From contig NZ_LT796768.1 in assembly GCF_900167475.1 (NCBI RefSeq), forward strand, positions 3,348,001 through 3,412,000: DNA of 64,000 nt. Reading direction: 5' to 3'. How positions within the stretch are numbered: the stretch's first letter is position 1; each line of letters begins with the position of its first letter. Source of the DNA: Aeromicrobium choanae. GTDB lineage: Bacteria; Actinomycetota; Actinomycetes; Propionibacteriales; Nocardioidaceae. The position numbers were made by a program, and so were the translations under genes. Below the pieces are notes generated by a model. It searched no databases. It was given only the letters and a program-made list of their open reading frames with translations, and was not told where the DNA came from. Below, one piece after another: positions 51,189 through 63,081 of the stretch.

Positions 51189-52640
51189 GTGACCACCACC
51201 GCCCTCTCGGCACCCCCGGCTCCGAGCACCGACCGCGCCGGGCGCCTCATCGCCCTGCTCGTCGGCTCGGCGTTCGTCGTGATCCTCAACGAGACGATCA
51301 TGAGCGTCGCCCTGCCCGAGCTGATGCGGGAGTTCGACGTGCCCGCCGCGACGGCCCAGTGGCTCACGACCGCGTTCCTGCTGACCATGGCCGTGGTCAT
51401 CCCGATCACGGGGTTCCTGCTGACGCGCTACCCGCTGCGCCGGATCTTCATGGCGGCGATGATCTCCTTCACGGTCGGCACCCTGCTCGCCGCGCTGGCG
51501 CCCACCTTCGGGGTCCTGGTCGCGGCGCGCTCCGTTCAGGCGGTTGGCACGGCGCTGATGATGCCGCTGCTGATCACGACGATCCTCAACCTGGTGCCGG
51601 CCGACCGCCGCGGCCGAATGATGGGCACGGTCTCCATCGTCATCTCGGTGGCCCCCGCCATCGGCCCCACGATCTCGGGCATCGTGCTGGATCAGCTCGA
51701 CTGGCGCTGGATGTTCTGGCTCGTGCTGCCGATCGCGCTCGTCGCGCTCGGGCTGGGCGCGGCGTGGGTGCGCAACGTCACCGAGCCGGTCGACGTGCCG
51801 ATCGACGCCCTGTCGGTCGTCCTCTCCGCGCTGGCGTTCGGTGGCCTGATCTACGGGCTGAGCAGCATCGGTGAGGCCGCCGCGGGCGAGGTCCCGGTGC
51901 AGCCGTGGGTCCCGATCGTCATCGGCGCCGTCGCTCTGGCCTTCTTCGTGGCGCGTCAGCTCTCGCTGCGCGAGCGGGCCCTGCTCGACCTGCGCACCTT
52001 CGCCCACCGCACCTTCACGATCGCGGCGAGCCTGGTCGCGGTCAGCATGATGGCGCTCTTCGGCACCCTGATCCTGCTGCCGATCTACCTGCAGTCGGTG
52101 CTCGGTCTGAGCACGCTGGAGACCGGTCTGGTGCTGCTGCCCGGCGGCCTGACGATGGGCCTGCTCGCGCCGTTCGTCGGTCGGCTCTTCGATCGGCACG
52201 GTCCGCGCCCCCTCGTGGCGCCCGGCGCGGCGGTCACCTCGGTCGCCCTGTGGTCCATGGCGATGTTCGGCACGAGCACGTCGCAGGGCACGGTCGTCGC
52301 CGTCCACGTGCTGATGAGCATCGGCCTGGCGCTGATGTTCACCCCGCTGCTCACCTCGGCGCTCGGCTCGCTGCCGCACCACCTGTACTCCCACGGCAGC
52401 GCGACCGTCTCGACGCTCCAGCAGGTGGCCGGCGCCGCGGGCACCGCGCTCTTCGTGACCGTGATGACCCGTCGGTCCGTCGCCGACCTCGAGGCCGGCG
52501 CCTCCGTGGTCGACGCCACTGCCGCCGGGGTGCACGCCGCGCTCTTCTACGGCGGGGCGATCTCCGCGCTGGCCGTCGTGGTGGCGCTGTTCGTCCGCGG
52601 CCCGAAGTCCGGTGTGGGCGCGGAGGTCCCCGCCGCCTGA
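51189..52640 (+). CDS. MFS exporter, DHA2 (14-TM drug/H+ antiporter) family
   Basis: A 483-residue multidrug-type exporter with about 14 hydrophobic segments. It opens LIALLVGSAFVVILNETIM and LPELMREFDVPAATAQWL, then GFLLTRYPLRRIFMAAM (motif A region) and VSVAPAIGPTISGIVLD-like motif C at SIVISVAPAIGPTISG. AGGAG lies four to five bases before the GTG at 51189; the open frame upstream is non-coding. It stands alone between a divergent secreted protein gene and metH. Its substrate is unknown. Confidence 0.9.
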   Translation: MTTTALSAPPAPSTDRAGRLIALLVGSAFVVILNETIMSVALPELMREFDVPAATAQWLTTAFLLTMAVVIPITGFLLTRYPLRRIFMAAMISFTVGTLLAALAPTFGVLVAARSVQAVGTALMMPLLITTILNLVPADRRGRMMGTVSIVISVAPAIGPTISGIVLDQLDWRWMFWLVLPIALVALGLGAAWVRNVTEPVDVPIDALSVVLSALAFGGLIYGLSSIGEAAAGEVPVQPWVPIVIGAVALAFFVARQLSLRERALLDLRTFAHRTFTIAASLVAVSMMALFGTLILLPIYLQSVLGLSTLETGLVLLPGGLTMGLLAPFVGRLFDRHGPRPLVAPGAAVTSVALWSMAMFGTSTSQGTVVAVHVLMSIGLALMFTPLLTSALGSLPHHLYSHGSATVSTLQQVAGAAGTALFVTVMTRRSVADLEAGASVVDATAAGVHAALFYGGAISALAVVVALFVRGPKSGVGAEVPAA

Positions 52641-52696
52641 TCCGGGGGGCGCGTTCCACTCCGCGGCGGGTCGCGGTTACCGGGTGGGAACTACCG

Positions 52697-52702
52697 TAGA
52701 GT
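52697..52702 (+). promoter_or_regulatory. Possible -10 box of metH
   Basis: TAGAGT about 100 bases before the metH ATG. It would give a leader of about 93 bases that contains a hairpin at 52717-52763 and a GAGGA ribosome site at 52788. Confidence 0.4.
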
Positions 52703-52716
52703 GAACGTCATCGTTC

Positions 52717-52763
52717 GGAACCTTCCCGAGGCCCAGGCGAGCCCGCCGCCGGCTGGAGGTTCC
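52717..52763 (+). other. Structured leader hairpin before metH
   Basis: GGAACCT (52717-52723) pairs with AGGTTCC (52757-52763). Inside it CCAG pairs with CTGG, the right arms being adjacent and the left arms separated by nine bases. It has no B12 box, so it is not a cobalamin riboswitch. It may be a regulatory leader or chance pairing. Confidence 0.35.
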
Positions 52764-52801
52764 CAGCATCCATCGCCGATGCCCGCTGAGGATTTCCACC
52801 C

Positions 52802-56530
<3,729 letters not shown>

Positions 56531-56539
56531 GCTGAAGGT

Positions 56540-57388
56540 GTGACCGATGCCGACATCCCCGTCCTGAGGAACCCGTGGATGGTGGCCGCCTTCGAGGGTT
56601 GGAACGACGCGGCCGACGCTGCCACGAGCACGGTCGACCACCTGCTCGAGGAGTGGGACGCCGAGATCTTCGCCGAGCTGGACCCCGAGGAGTTCTACGA
56701 CTTCCAGGCCGTCCGCCCGGTCATCGCCCCGTCGGAGAACGGCAGCCGCGACATCGTGTGGCCCACCCCCACGCTGTACCTGGCCCACCCTCCCGGTCAG
56801 GACCGCGACGTCCTGCTGCTGCGCGCCGTCGAGCCGAACTACCGCTGGCAGGCCTTCTGCGCGTCGGTGGTGGAGCTGGCGCAGGCCGCCGGAGTCCAGG
56901 AGCTGATCACCCTCGGCGCCCTGCTGGCCGACACGCCCCACACCCGCCCGGTGCCCGTCACGGGCTCGACGAACGACCCCGTGCTGATGGAGCGTCTGTC
57001 GCTCGACCAGTCCCGCTACACCGGGCCGATCGGCATCACCACGGTGCTCAGCGACGTCGCCGCGCGCGCGGGCCTGGCCACCGCGGGCATCTGGGCCGCC
57101 GTGCCGCACTACGTGGCCGAGCCGCCCTGCTACAAGGCCACGCTCGGGCTCCTGGGCGCCCTCGAGGACGCGATCGGGGTCGGTCTGCCCCAGGGCGTCC
57201 TGCGCGAGATGTCCGAGGCCTGGCAGCGTGGCGCCGACGACCTCATGGAGCAGGACGAGGACCTGCTCGACTACGTCCGCACGCTGGAGAACGAACGCGA
57301 CGCCGGCGACACGCCCGAGGCCTCCGGCGACGCGATCGCCCGCGAGTTCGAGCGCTACCTGCGCCGTCGCGGCAGCGACGACGCCTGA
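56540..57388 (+). CDS. PAC2-family protein
   Basis: A 282-residue member of the PAC2 family, named for a eukaryotic proteasome-assembly chaperone and common in proteasome-bearing actinobacteria. It starts VLRNPWMVAAFEGWNDAADAA, then FYDFQAVRPVIAPSENGSRDIVWPT, LITLGALLADTPHTRPVPVTG and AAVPHYVAEPPCYKATLGLLGALE, all family-typical. The C terminus is acidic and helical (MEQDEDLLDYVRTLENERD). The start is GTG at 56540. A role in proteasome assembly is a guess from the family name and has little direct support in bacteria. Confidence 0.88.
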   Translation: MTDADIPVLRNPWMVAAFEGWNDAADAATSTVDHLLEEWDAEIFAELDPEEFYDFQAVRPVIAPSENGSRDIVWPTPTLYLAHPPGQDRDVLLLRAVEPNYRWQAFCASVVELAQAAGVQELITLGALLADTPHTRPVPVTGSTNDPVLMERLSLDQSRYTGPIGITTVLSDVAARAGLATAGIWAAVPHYVAEPPCYKATLGLLGALEDAIGVGLPQGVLREMSEAWQRGADDLMEQDEDLLDYVRTLENERDAGDTPEASGDAIAREFERYLRRRGSDDA

Positions 57389-57398
57389 CGGTCCCCGA

Positions 57399-57440
57399 GG
57401 TCGAGTGGCTCGGCGAGGAACGAGCCGGCGTATCGAGACC
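57399..57440. repeat. Copy of an actinobacterial dispersed intergenic palindrome
   Basis: From GGTCGAGTGGCTCG to CGTATCGAGACC. The inner arms GGCTCG (57407-57412) and CGAGCC (57421-57426) pair around GCGAGGAA, and the ends GGTC-GAG / GAGACC pair imperfectly. It resembles the 'GGTCTCGATACG...CTCGACC' elements I recall as highly repeated between genes in several actinobacteria. It lies between convergent PAC2 and mshC and may act as their terminator. Confidence 0.6.
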
Positions 57441-57449
57441 GTCGCTGCG

Positions 57450-58673
57450 TCAGAGCTCGATGCCGAGCAGCGCGTCGACGGCGGTGCGCATCGTCGCAGG
57501 ACCCTCCGCGTCCTTGCCCGTGGACGCCGACCAGGCATCCACGACCTTCAGGGCGGCCGGCGCGTCCAGGTCGTTCGCCAGCGCGGCCCGCAGCTGCTCC
57601 ACGAGCTCGGCACCCGACGGGCCGGTCGAGCGGTCCGCCGCGGCGCGCCAGGTGGCGAGTCGCGTCTCGGCCGCCTCGATCGCGTCGCCGAACCACTCCC
57701 AGTCCTCGCGGTAGTGGTGCGCCAGCAGCGCGAGGCGGATCGCCATCGGGTCGCGACCCTCGGCGCGCAGCTTCGAGACGAGCACCAGGTTCCCCTTGGA
57801 CTTGCTCATCTTCTCGCCCTCGTAGCCGACCATGCCGGCGTGGACGTAGGCGCGCGCGAAGGGCTCGCCGGTGGCCGACTCGGCCTCGGCGGCGGACATC
57901 TCGTGGTGCGGGAACACGAGGTCGGATCCCCCGCCCTGCACGTCGAATCCCGTGCCGAGGTGGTGCAGCGCGATCGCCGAGCACTCGATGTGCCAGCCCG
58001 GGCGGCCACGGCCCAGCTCCGTGTCCCATGCCGGCTCGCCGGGCCGCTCGGCCTGCCACAGCAGGCAGTCGAGCGGGTCGCGCTTGCCGAGCCGGTCGGG
58101 GTCGCCCCCGCGCTCGGGGAAGATCTTGAGCATCGTCTCGGTGTCGAGGCCCGAGACCGAGCCGAAGCCGGCCGCGGAGCGCACCTCGAAGTACAGGTCG
58201 TCGTCGACCTTGTAGACGGCGCCCGTCTTCTCCAGCCGCTTCACGAGGTCGACCACGAGCGGGATCGACTCGACCGCTCCGACGTAGTGCTCGGGCGGCA
58301 GGATGCGCAGCGCGGTCATGTCCTCGCGGAAGAGCTGCGTCTCGCGCTCGGCCAGTTGGACCCAGTCGATGCCGGTGGCGGTGGCGCGCTCGAGCAGCGG
58401 GTCGTCGACGTCGGTGACGTTCTGCGTGTAGTGCACGTCGAGACCCTGGTCGAGCCAGACTCGCTGCAGCAGGTCGAACGCCAGGTACGTGTTGGCGTGA
58501 CCCAGGTGCGTCGCGTCGTACGGCGTGATGCCGCAGACGTAGAGCCGGGCGGCGCCCTCGGGCGTGGACGGGACGACCTCGCGGCGGGCGGTGTCGTGGA
58601 CGTGGAGACCCGGTCCCGAACCGAGCCCGGAGTCGGAGAGTCGTGGGATCGGCGGGCGGGACCAACTCTGCAT
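57450..58673 (-). CDS. mshC: L-cysteine:1D-myo-inositol 2-amino-2-deoxy-alpha-D-glucopyranoside ligase MshC
   Basis: ATP-dependent ligation of Cys to GlcN-Ins, the third step of mycothiol synthesis. It has 407 residues and is related to cysteinyl-tRNA synthetase. The zinc-site Cys47 and HIGH-like motif are in [33 protein letters not shown] supplies further zinc ligands, and KMSKS appears in [17 protein letters not shown]. It lacks the tRNA-binding C terminus of CysRS, and [13 protein letters not shown] fits MshC. TAGGCT seven bases before the ATG suggests a leaderless start. A second CysRS-like role is unlikely. Confidence 0.95.
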   Translation of the reverse strand: MQSWSRPPIPRLSDSGLGSGPGLHVHDTARREVVPSTPEGAARLYVCGITPYDATHLGHANTYLAFDLLQRVWLDQGLDVHYTQNVTDVDDPLLERATATGIDWVQLAERETQLFREDMTALRILPPEHYVGAVESIPLVVDLVKRLEKTGAVYKVDDDLYFEVRSAAGFGSVSGLDTETMLKIFPERGGDPDRLGKRDPLDCLLWQAERPGEPAWDTELGRGRPGWHIECSAIALHHLGTGFDVQGGGSDLVFPHHEMSAAEAESATGEPFARAYVHAGMVGYEGEKMSKSKGNLVLVSKLRAEGRDPMAIRLALLAHHYREDWEWFGDAIEAAETRLATWRAAADRSTGPSGAELVEQLRAALANDLDAPAALKVVDAWSASTGKDAEGPATMRTAVDALLGIEL

Positions 58674-58680
58674 GTCGTCG

Positions 58681-58686
58681 AGCCTA
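58681..58686 (-). promoter_or_regulatory. Predicted -10 box of mshC (leaderless)
   Basis: TAGGCT on the minus strand, seven bases before the ATG at 58673. Confidence 0.5.
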
Positions 58687-58720
58687 TCGGGACGGTGAAG
58701 TCCACAATGAGCAGGTGATC

Positions 58721-59674
58721 ATGGATTGCGCGGTGTATCTCGACGGAGTGCGCGAGGAGACCGACCGCGACCCCGAGACCCTGGACGACACGCTGGCCGA
58801 CCTGACGGGCCAGGACTTCCTCTGGATCGGCGTCAGCGACCCCACGCACGAGGAGATGGAGCGCCTCGGCGGGGCCCTCGGACTGCATCCCCTCGCGATC
58901 GAGGACACGCTGGCACCGCACCAGCGGCCTCGTGTGGACCGCTTCAGCGACCACCTCTTCCTGTCGCTGCGAATCGTGTCGTACAGCGACGACGACATCA
59001 CCACGAGCGAGGTCAACATCTGCCTCGGGCGCCACTACGTGCTGACTGTCCGTCACGGCGGGCCCCATCTGTCGATGGCGCGTCACCGCGCCGAGATGGT
59101 CCCCGACCGGCTCAAGCAGGGCCCGATCGCCGCGGTGCACGCCCTCGTGGACACGATCGTGGACCGTTACGAGGACGTCGCCGCCGAACTGGTGACCGAC
59201 GTCGAGGAGGTCGAGTCCTCGGTCTTCTCGGCCGACCGCACGCGCGACTCCGCCCGCATCTACCGCCTCAAGCGCGAGACCCTCGAGTTCCGTCATGCGG
59301 TCGCCCCGCTGCGCGACCCGATCCTGCGCTTCGCCCAGGTGGCAGAGCCCGAGGACCTGCGCCCCTACTTCCGCGACATCGGCGACCACCTCCAGCGCGC
59401 GCTCGACGCCATCGACTCGATCGACAGCCTGCTGTCCAACGCGTTGAACGCCCACCTCGCGCAGCTGAGCGTCCAGCAGAACGAGGACATGCGGAAGCTG
59501 ACCGCCGGCGCGACCCTCTTCGCCATCCCCACCGCCGTGGCCGGGATCTACGGCATGAACTTCGAGCACATGCCCGAGCTGACCTGGACCTACGGCTACC
59601 CCGCCTGCCTCGCCGCGATGGGCGGCGCCTGCCTCTACGTCTACTGGCGCTTCAAGAAGTCCGGCTGGCTATAG
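58721..59674 (+). CDS. corA: CorA-family divalent cation transporter
   Basis: A 317-residue pentameric Mg2+/Co2+ channel-type protein. The large cytoplasmic domain has LGLHPLAIEDTLAPHQRPRVD and LTVRHGGPHLSMARHRAEM. Two C-terminal transmembrane helices follow, joined by the signature YGMNFEHMPE; the first is TLFAIPTAVAGIYGMN. The start is ATG 58721 or GTG 58715; AGCAGG lies just before the ATG. It is divergent from mshC. Because CorA proteins can carry cobalt, it may add to the cobalt supply for the B12 locus, but Mg2+ is the default substrate. Confidence 0.92.
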   Translation: MDCAVYLDGVREETDRDPETLDDTLADLTGQDFLWIGVSDPTHEEMERLGGALGLHPLAIEDTLAPHQRPRVDRFSDHLFLSLRIVSYSDDDITTSEVNICLGRHYVLTVRHGGPHLSMARHRAEMVPDRLKQGPIAAVHALVDTIVDRYEDVAAELVTDVEEVESSVFSADRTRDSARIYRLKRETLEFRHAVAPLRDPILRFAQVAEPEDLRPYFRDIGDHLQRALDAIDSIDSLLSNALNAHLAQLSVQQNEDMRKLTAGATLFAIPTAVAGIYGMNFEHMPELTWTYGYPACLAAMGGACLYVYWRFKKSGWL

Positions 59675-59675
59675 G

Positions 59676-59731
59676 GACGAACGATGATGCATTGAGCCCC
59701 GCTGAGGTACCCAGATGCATCATCGTTCGTC
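59676..59731. terminator. Long perfect inverted repeat between corA and uppP
   Basis: Arms ACGAACGATGATGCAT (59677-59692) and ATGCATCATCGTTCGT (59715-59730) are perfectly complementary over 16 bp, plus one more G-C pair outside, around a 22-base loop. It lies between two convergent stop codons (59674 and 59754), so a bidirectional terminator is likely. The low G+C of the arms is unlike the flanking genes and could mark a small mobile or protein-binding repeat. Confidence 0.65.
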
Positions 59732-59753
59732 GCCGGGCGGCGCCCCGCCCCGG

Positions 59754-60587
59754 TCAGGCGGCGACGGTGGCGGTGATGACTCCGGCGGAGAGCAAGATCA
59801 GCACGAGCGAGCCCAGCGCGACGCGGTAGATCACGAAGGGCTTGTACGAGTGGTTGCTGACGTACTGCAGCAGCCAGTGGATGACCGCGAGGCCGACGAC
59901 GAACGAGACGACCGTGCCGACGAGGGTGGGGCCGATGCCGTAGGCGTTCTCGCCGCCCGGGATGTCCTTCAGCTTGTAGACGCCGGCGCCCACCACGGCG
60001 GGGATCGCGAGCAGGAAGGCGTAGCGCGTGGCGGCCTGGCGCTCGTAGCCCAGGAACAGGCCCATCGAGATGGTGGCGCCGGAGCGCGAGACGCCGGGCA
60101 CGAGCGCGCACGCCTGGGCCACGCCCAGGAGGATCGCGTCGCGGGTGGAGAGGTCGCCGATGGGCTTGGTCTTGCGTCCGATCCTCTCGGCCAGCCCGAG
60201 CACGAGACCCAGCACGATCAGCATGGTGCCGATGAACCACAGGTTCCGGAACTCCCGGTCGATCAGGTCCTCCAGCAGCAGACCGAGGATCACGATCGGC
60301 AGTGAGCCGATGATGATGAACCAGCCCATGCGCCACTCGGGGGCCTGGCGGGCCTTCGCGCTGAACACGCCGCGCACCCAGCCGGACCCAATGGTCCAGA
60401 TGTCGCGCCAGAAGTAGAGGATCACCGCGAGCTCGGTGCCGATTTGGACCACCGCCGTGTAGGCGGCGCCGGGGTCCTCCCAGCCGAGCAGCTGCGGCAC
60501 GATCGCCAGGTGCGCACTGCTCGAGATCGGAAGGAATTCGGTCAGGCCCTGGACGATGCCCAGGATCACGGAGCGCAGCAGATCCAC
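59754..60587 (-). CDS. uppP: Undecaprenyl-diphosphate phosphatase UppP
   Basis: Membrane enzyme that recycles undecaprenyl pyrophosphate for peptidoglycan and related polymers. The 277 residues hold about eight hydrophobic segments. The active-site motifs are QGLTEFLPISSSAHL (14-28) and PGVSRSGATISMGLFLG. The start is GTG at 60587, six bases after TAGGCT on the minus strand. It is divergent from the aldo/keto reductase gene, the two predicted leaderless promoters lying only 24 bases apart. Confidence 0.95.
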   Translation of the reverse strand: MDLLRSVILGIVQGLTEFLPISSSAHLAIVPQLLGWEDPGAAYTAVVQIGTELAVILYFWRDIWTIGSGWVRGVFSAKARQAPEWRMGWFIIIGSLPIVILGLLLEDLIDREFRNLWFIGTMLIVLGLVLGLAERIGRKTKPIGDLSTRDAILLGVAQACALVPGVSRSGATISMGLFLGYERQAATRYAFLLAIPAVVGAGVYKLKDIPGGENAYGIGPTLVGTVVSFVVGLAVIHWLLQYVSNHSYKPFVIYRVALGSLVLILLSAGVITATVAA

Positions 60588-60593
60588 CGTGCG

Positions 60594-60599
60594 AGCCTA
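60594..60599 (-). promoter_or_regulatory. Predicted -10 box of uppP (leaderless)
   Basis: TAGGCT on the minus strand, six bases (CGCACG) before the GTG start. Confidence 0.55.
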
Positions 60600-60623
60600 C
60601 ACACGAACCTTCAGGGCACCGAC

Positions 60624-60629
60624 TAATCT
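60624..60629 (+). promoter_or_regulatory. Predicted -10 box of the aldo/keto reductase gene (leaderless)
   Basis: TAATCT, six bases (CGTCGC) before the ATG at 60636. It is close to the divergent uppP -10, so the two promoters probably share upstream DNA. Confidence 0.55.
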
Positions 60630-60635
60630 CGTCGC

Positions 60636-61589
60636 ATGCACGTGCGTCGGCTCGGGAGCTCGGGTCTCCAGGTGTCGCGGCTCGCACTCGGGACGATGTC
60701 CTGGGGCGCGGCGGTCGACGAGTATGCGGCCGAGGAGCAGCTGCGGCTCTTCCTCGACTCCGGCGGCACGCTGCTCGACACGGCCCCCATCTACGGCGAC
60801 GGCGCGTGCGAGCGGGTCATCGGCGCCCTCCTGGACAAGCACGGCGTCCGCGACGAGGTCGTGCTGGCCGGCAAGGCGGGCGTCGTCCGTCGCGACGGCC
60901 GGGTCGTCACCGACGGGTCGCTGCGCTCGCTGCTGCGCCAGCTCGACCAGTCGCTGGCCGATCTCGGCACCGACCACCTCGACCTGTGGCAGGTCCACCG
61001 CTTCGACGAGTCCGTCCCCGTCGACGAGACGATGGCCGCCCTCGACCAGGCCATGCGCTCGGGCAAGGTCCGCTACGCGGGCATCAGCAACTTCACCGGA
61101 TGGCAGACCGTGGCCGCCCAGCACGCGTTCGCGCGGCTCGGCGGCGGTGTGCCGCTGGTCAGCACCCAGGTCGAGTACTCCCTCGTGCGGCGCGAGCCCG
61201 AGATCGAGGTCATCCCCGCCGCGCAGCACGCCGGGCTCAGCATCCTGGCCTGGTCGCCGCTCGGCCGCGGCGTCCTCACCGGCAAGTACCGCGGCGGGGT
61301 CCCCACCGACTCGCGGGCCGCGGACGCCCGCTGGGAGGCGTTCGTCGCCCCGCACCTGACCCCGTCGAAGGCTCGCGTCGTCGACGCCCTGGCCGCCGCC
61401 GCCGAGGGCCTGGGCGTGCCGATCTCGCACGTCGCGCTGGCGTGGCTGCGCGACCAGCCGCTCGTGGCGTCGGCCATCGTCGGCGCCCGCACCACCGCGC
61501 AGCTGCAGGAGTCCCTCGGCTCGGAGCTGGTGGAGCTCCCCTCCGAGATCGTTGCCGCACTCAGTGACGTGTCCGAAGGAGTTCGATGA
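60636..61589 (+). CDS. Aldo/keto reductase
   Basis: A 317-residue NADPH-dependent TIM-barrel oxidoreductase. It opens HVRRLGSSGLQVSRLALGTMSWG. The catalytic tetrad is Asp and Tyr in LLDTAPIYGDGACERVIG, Lys in VVLAGKAGVV and His in DLWQVHRFDESVP. The cofactor-binding end has IVGARTTAQLQESLG. It falls in the general stress/YajO-like AKR group, with no defined substrate. The stop overlaps the ATG of the DUF5703 gene by four bases, so the two are coupled. Confidence 0.93.
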   Translation: MHVRRLGSSGLQVSRLALGTMSWGAAVDEYAAEEQLRLFLDSGGTLLDTAPIYGDGACERVIGALLDKHGVRDEVVLAGKAGVVRRDGRVVTDGSLRSLLRQLDQSLADLGTDHLDLWQVHRFDESVPVDETMAALDQAMRSGKVRYAGISNFTGWQTVAAQHAFARLGGGVPLVSTQVEYSLVRREPEIEVIPAAQHAGLSILAWSPLGRGVLTGKYRGGVPTDSRAADARWEAFVAPHLTPSKARVVDALAAAAEGLGVPISHVALAWLRDQPLVASAIVGARTTAQLQESLGSELVELPSEIVAALSDVSEGVR

Positions 61590-61771
61590 TCGAGTACGAG
61601 TTCTGGGACGTCTCCATCTCCCGGACGAAGTCGCGCAACGCCGTGTGTCAGTGGCTGACGCAGGCGGCGGAGTTCCAGGGCTGGGAGCTCGACCGCCTGC
61701 GCAAGGACCCCACGGGGCACCGCACCGTGCGACTGCGACGCAAGATCATCCGCATGCGAGCCACGGTCTGA
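61586..61771 (+). CDS. Small DUF5703-family protein
   Basis: A 61-residue basic protein: IEYEFWDVSISRTKSRNAVC, QWLTQAAEFQGWELDRLR and a C-terminal RKIIRMRA. It matches my recollection of actinobacterial DUF5703 proteins, which often follow an aldo/keto reductase gene. It has no membrane segment and one Cys. The ATG lies in the end of the reductase gene. Its stop abuts the convergent BrkB-like stop as TGATCA. Function is unknown; a partner of the reductase is possible. Confidence 0.75.
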   Translation: MIEYEFWDVSISRTKSRNAVCQWLTQAAEFQGWELDRLRKDPTGHRTVRLRRKIIRMRATV

Positions 61772-62803
61772 TCAGCTCGGGTCGTCCGACTCCCCGTGGG
61801 TGCGGCGCAGCTCGCGGCCGCGCTTGACGTCGGCCTCGTACTTCTTGCGGTTCTTCTCGATCACGGTCGTGTCCCGTGGAGGCAGCTGGATCTCCTCCTC
61901 CGCGGGCAGTCCCGCCTGCAGCTCGCGGCCGCGCTCCAGCTCGGCATCGAGCTCGGCGCCGAAGACCAGCGCGAGGTTCGTGATCCACAGCCACAACAGG
62001 AACCCGATGACACCGGCCAGCGCGCCGTACGTCTTGTCGTAGTTCGAGAAGTTCGCCACGTAGAGCCCGAACAGCACCGAGGCGAGGATCCACGTGAGGA
62101 TCGCCATGACGGCGCCCACGCTGATCCAGCGGAAGCGCGGCTGCTTCACGTTGGGCGTGACGTAGTACAGCAGCGCCACGATCAGCACGACCACGAGCAG
62201 CATCACGGGCCACTTGGCGATGTTCCACACGGTCACCGCGGTCGCGCCGATGCCGATCGCCGTGCCCACCGCCTCGGCGGCCGGTCCGGTGAGCACGAGG
62301 CTCAGCCCGACGAGCGCCGCGAGGATCACGGTGACGAGCGTCAGCAGCAGCATGATCGGACGCAGCTTCCAGAACGGCCGTCCTTCGTCGATCTCGTAGA
62401 TGCGGTTCATGCCCCGCGAGAACGCGTTGACGTACGCCGATGCGGACCACAGCGCCGCCGCGAGCCCGATGACGAAGCCGAGCCCGGAGCTCTGGTTCTG
62501 CCCCAGCTGCATGAGCGTCGGCTCGAGCGTGGAGGCGGCGCCGGACGCGCCCACGTCGCGCAGGATCTGCAGGATCGCGTCGACCGTCTGCTCGCTGCGC
62601 CCGAAGAGGCCGATGAGCGACAGCATCGCCAGCATGGCCGGGAAGAGCGCCAGCACCGAGTAGTACGTCAGTGCCGCCGCGAGATCGGTCCCCTGGTCCT
62701 CGGAGAACTCCCGCACGGTCTTGCGCACCACGTAGAGCCACGGCCGCTTCTTGAGGTCCTTCGGCGAGCTCGGCGCGTGCTCGCCCCCGGGCTCGGACGC
62801 CAT
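61772..62803 (-). CDS. YihY/BrkB-family membrane protein
   Basis: A 343-residue inner-membrane protein with about six hydrophobic segments. Family marks are FSEDQGTDLAAALTYYSVLALFP at the start, GLGFVIGLAAALWSASAYVNA and LLYYVTPNVKQPRFRWISVGA, then NYDKTYGALAGVIGFLLWLWI. The cytoplasmic C terminus is highly charged (EKNRKKYEADVKRGRELRR). The ATG shares one base with the DUF3618 stop (TGATG), so the two are co-translated. The family's function is unsettled; it is not RNase BN. Confidence 0.9.
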   Translation of the reverse strand: MASEPGGEHAPSSPKDLKKRPWLYVVRKTVREFSEDQGTDLAAALTYYSVLALFPAMLAMLSLIGLFGRSEQTVDAILQILRDVGASGAASTLEPTLMQLGQNQSSGLGFVIGLAAALWSASAYVNAFSRGMNRIYEIDEGRPFWKLRPIMLLLTLVTVILAALVGLSLVLTGPAAEAVGTAIGIGATAVTVWNIAKWPVMLLVVVLIVALLYYVTPNVKQPRFRWISVGAVMAILTWILASVLFGLYVANFSNYDKTYGALAGVIGFLLWLWITNLALVFGAELDAELERGRELQAGLPAEEEIQLPPRDTTVIEKNRKKYEADVKRGRELRRTHGESDDPS

Positions 62804-63069
62804 CAGCTGCTCCGGCGCAGCGATCGCAGCACGGCGAAGGCGAGCACCAGGCAGGTGATCCCGGCCGCGAGCGACAGCACCTCCGGCCGCGGCTTGCCGT
62901 CGGGGTCGACCACGGTCTCCTTGGCGGACGCCGTGAACTCGTGCGCCGACTCCTTGGCCCTGCTCTTGACGTCGAACTTGGCCGCCAGCTCATCGACGGT
63001 CTCCGCCAGGTTCTCGCGGGTCTTCTCGACCTCGTCGCGCAGGACTTCGGATTCGTGTGGATCGGTCAT
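62803..63069 (-). CDS. DUF3618-family small membrane protein
   Basis: An 88-residue protein. A helical, charged N-terminal half (LRDEVEKTRENLAETVDELA) resembles the DUF3618 start, followed by a KAKAK-type amphipathic stretch and one transmembrane segment (VLSLAAGITCLVLAFAVL). GGAGG stands before the ATG. It is part of a four-gene run of envelope-associated genes (YtxH-like, holin-X-like, DUF3618, BrkB-like), 12 bp after the holin-like gene. No biochemical function is known to me. Confidence 0.85.
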   Translation of the reverse strand: MTDPHESEVLRDEVEKTRENLAETVDELAAKFDVKSRAKESAHEFTASAKETVVDPDGKPRPEVLSLAAGITCLVLAFAVLRSLRRSS

Positions 63070-63081
63070 GGTGTCCTCCGG

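Noticed and set aside
52641..52801. Cobalamin riboswitch before metH
   Set aside because: Looked for the B12 box and the GGTG-AA-TCC core and found neither; only an unrelated hairpin is present.
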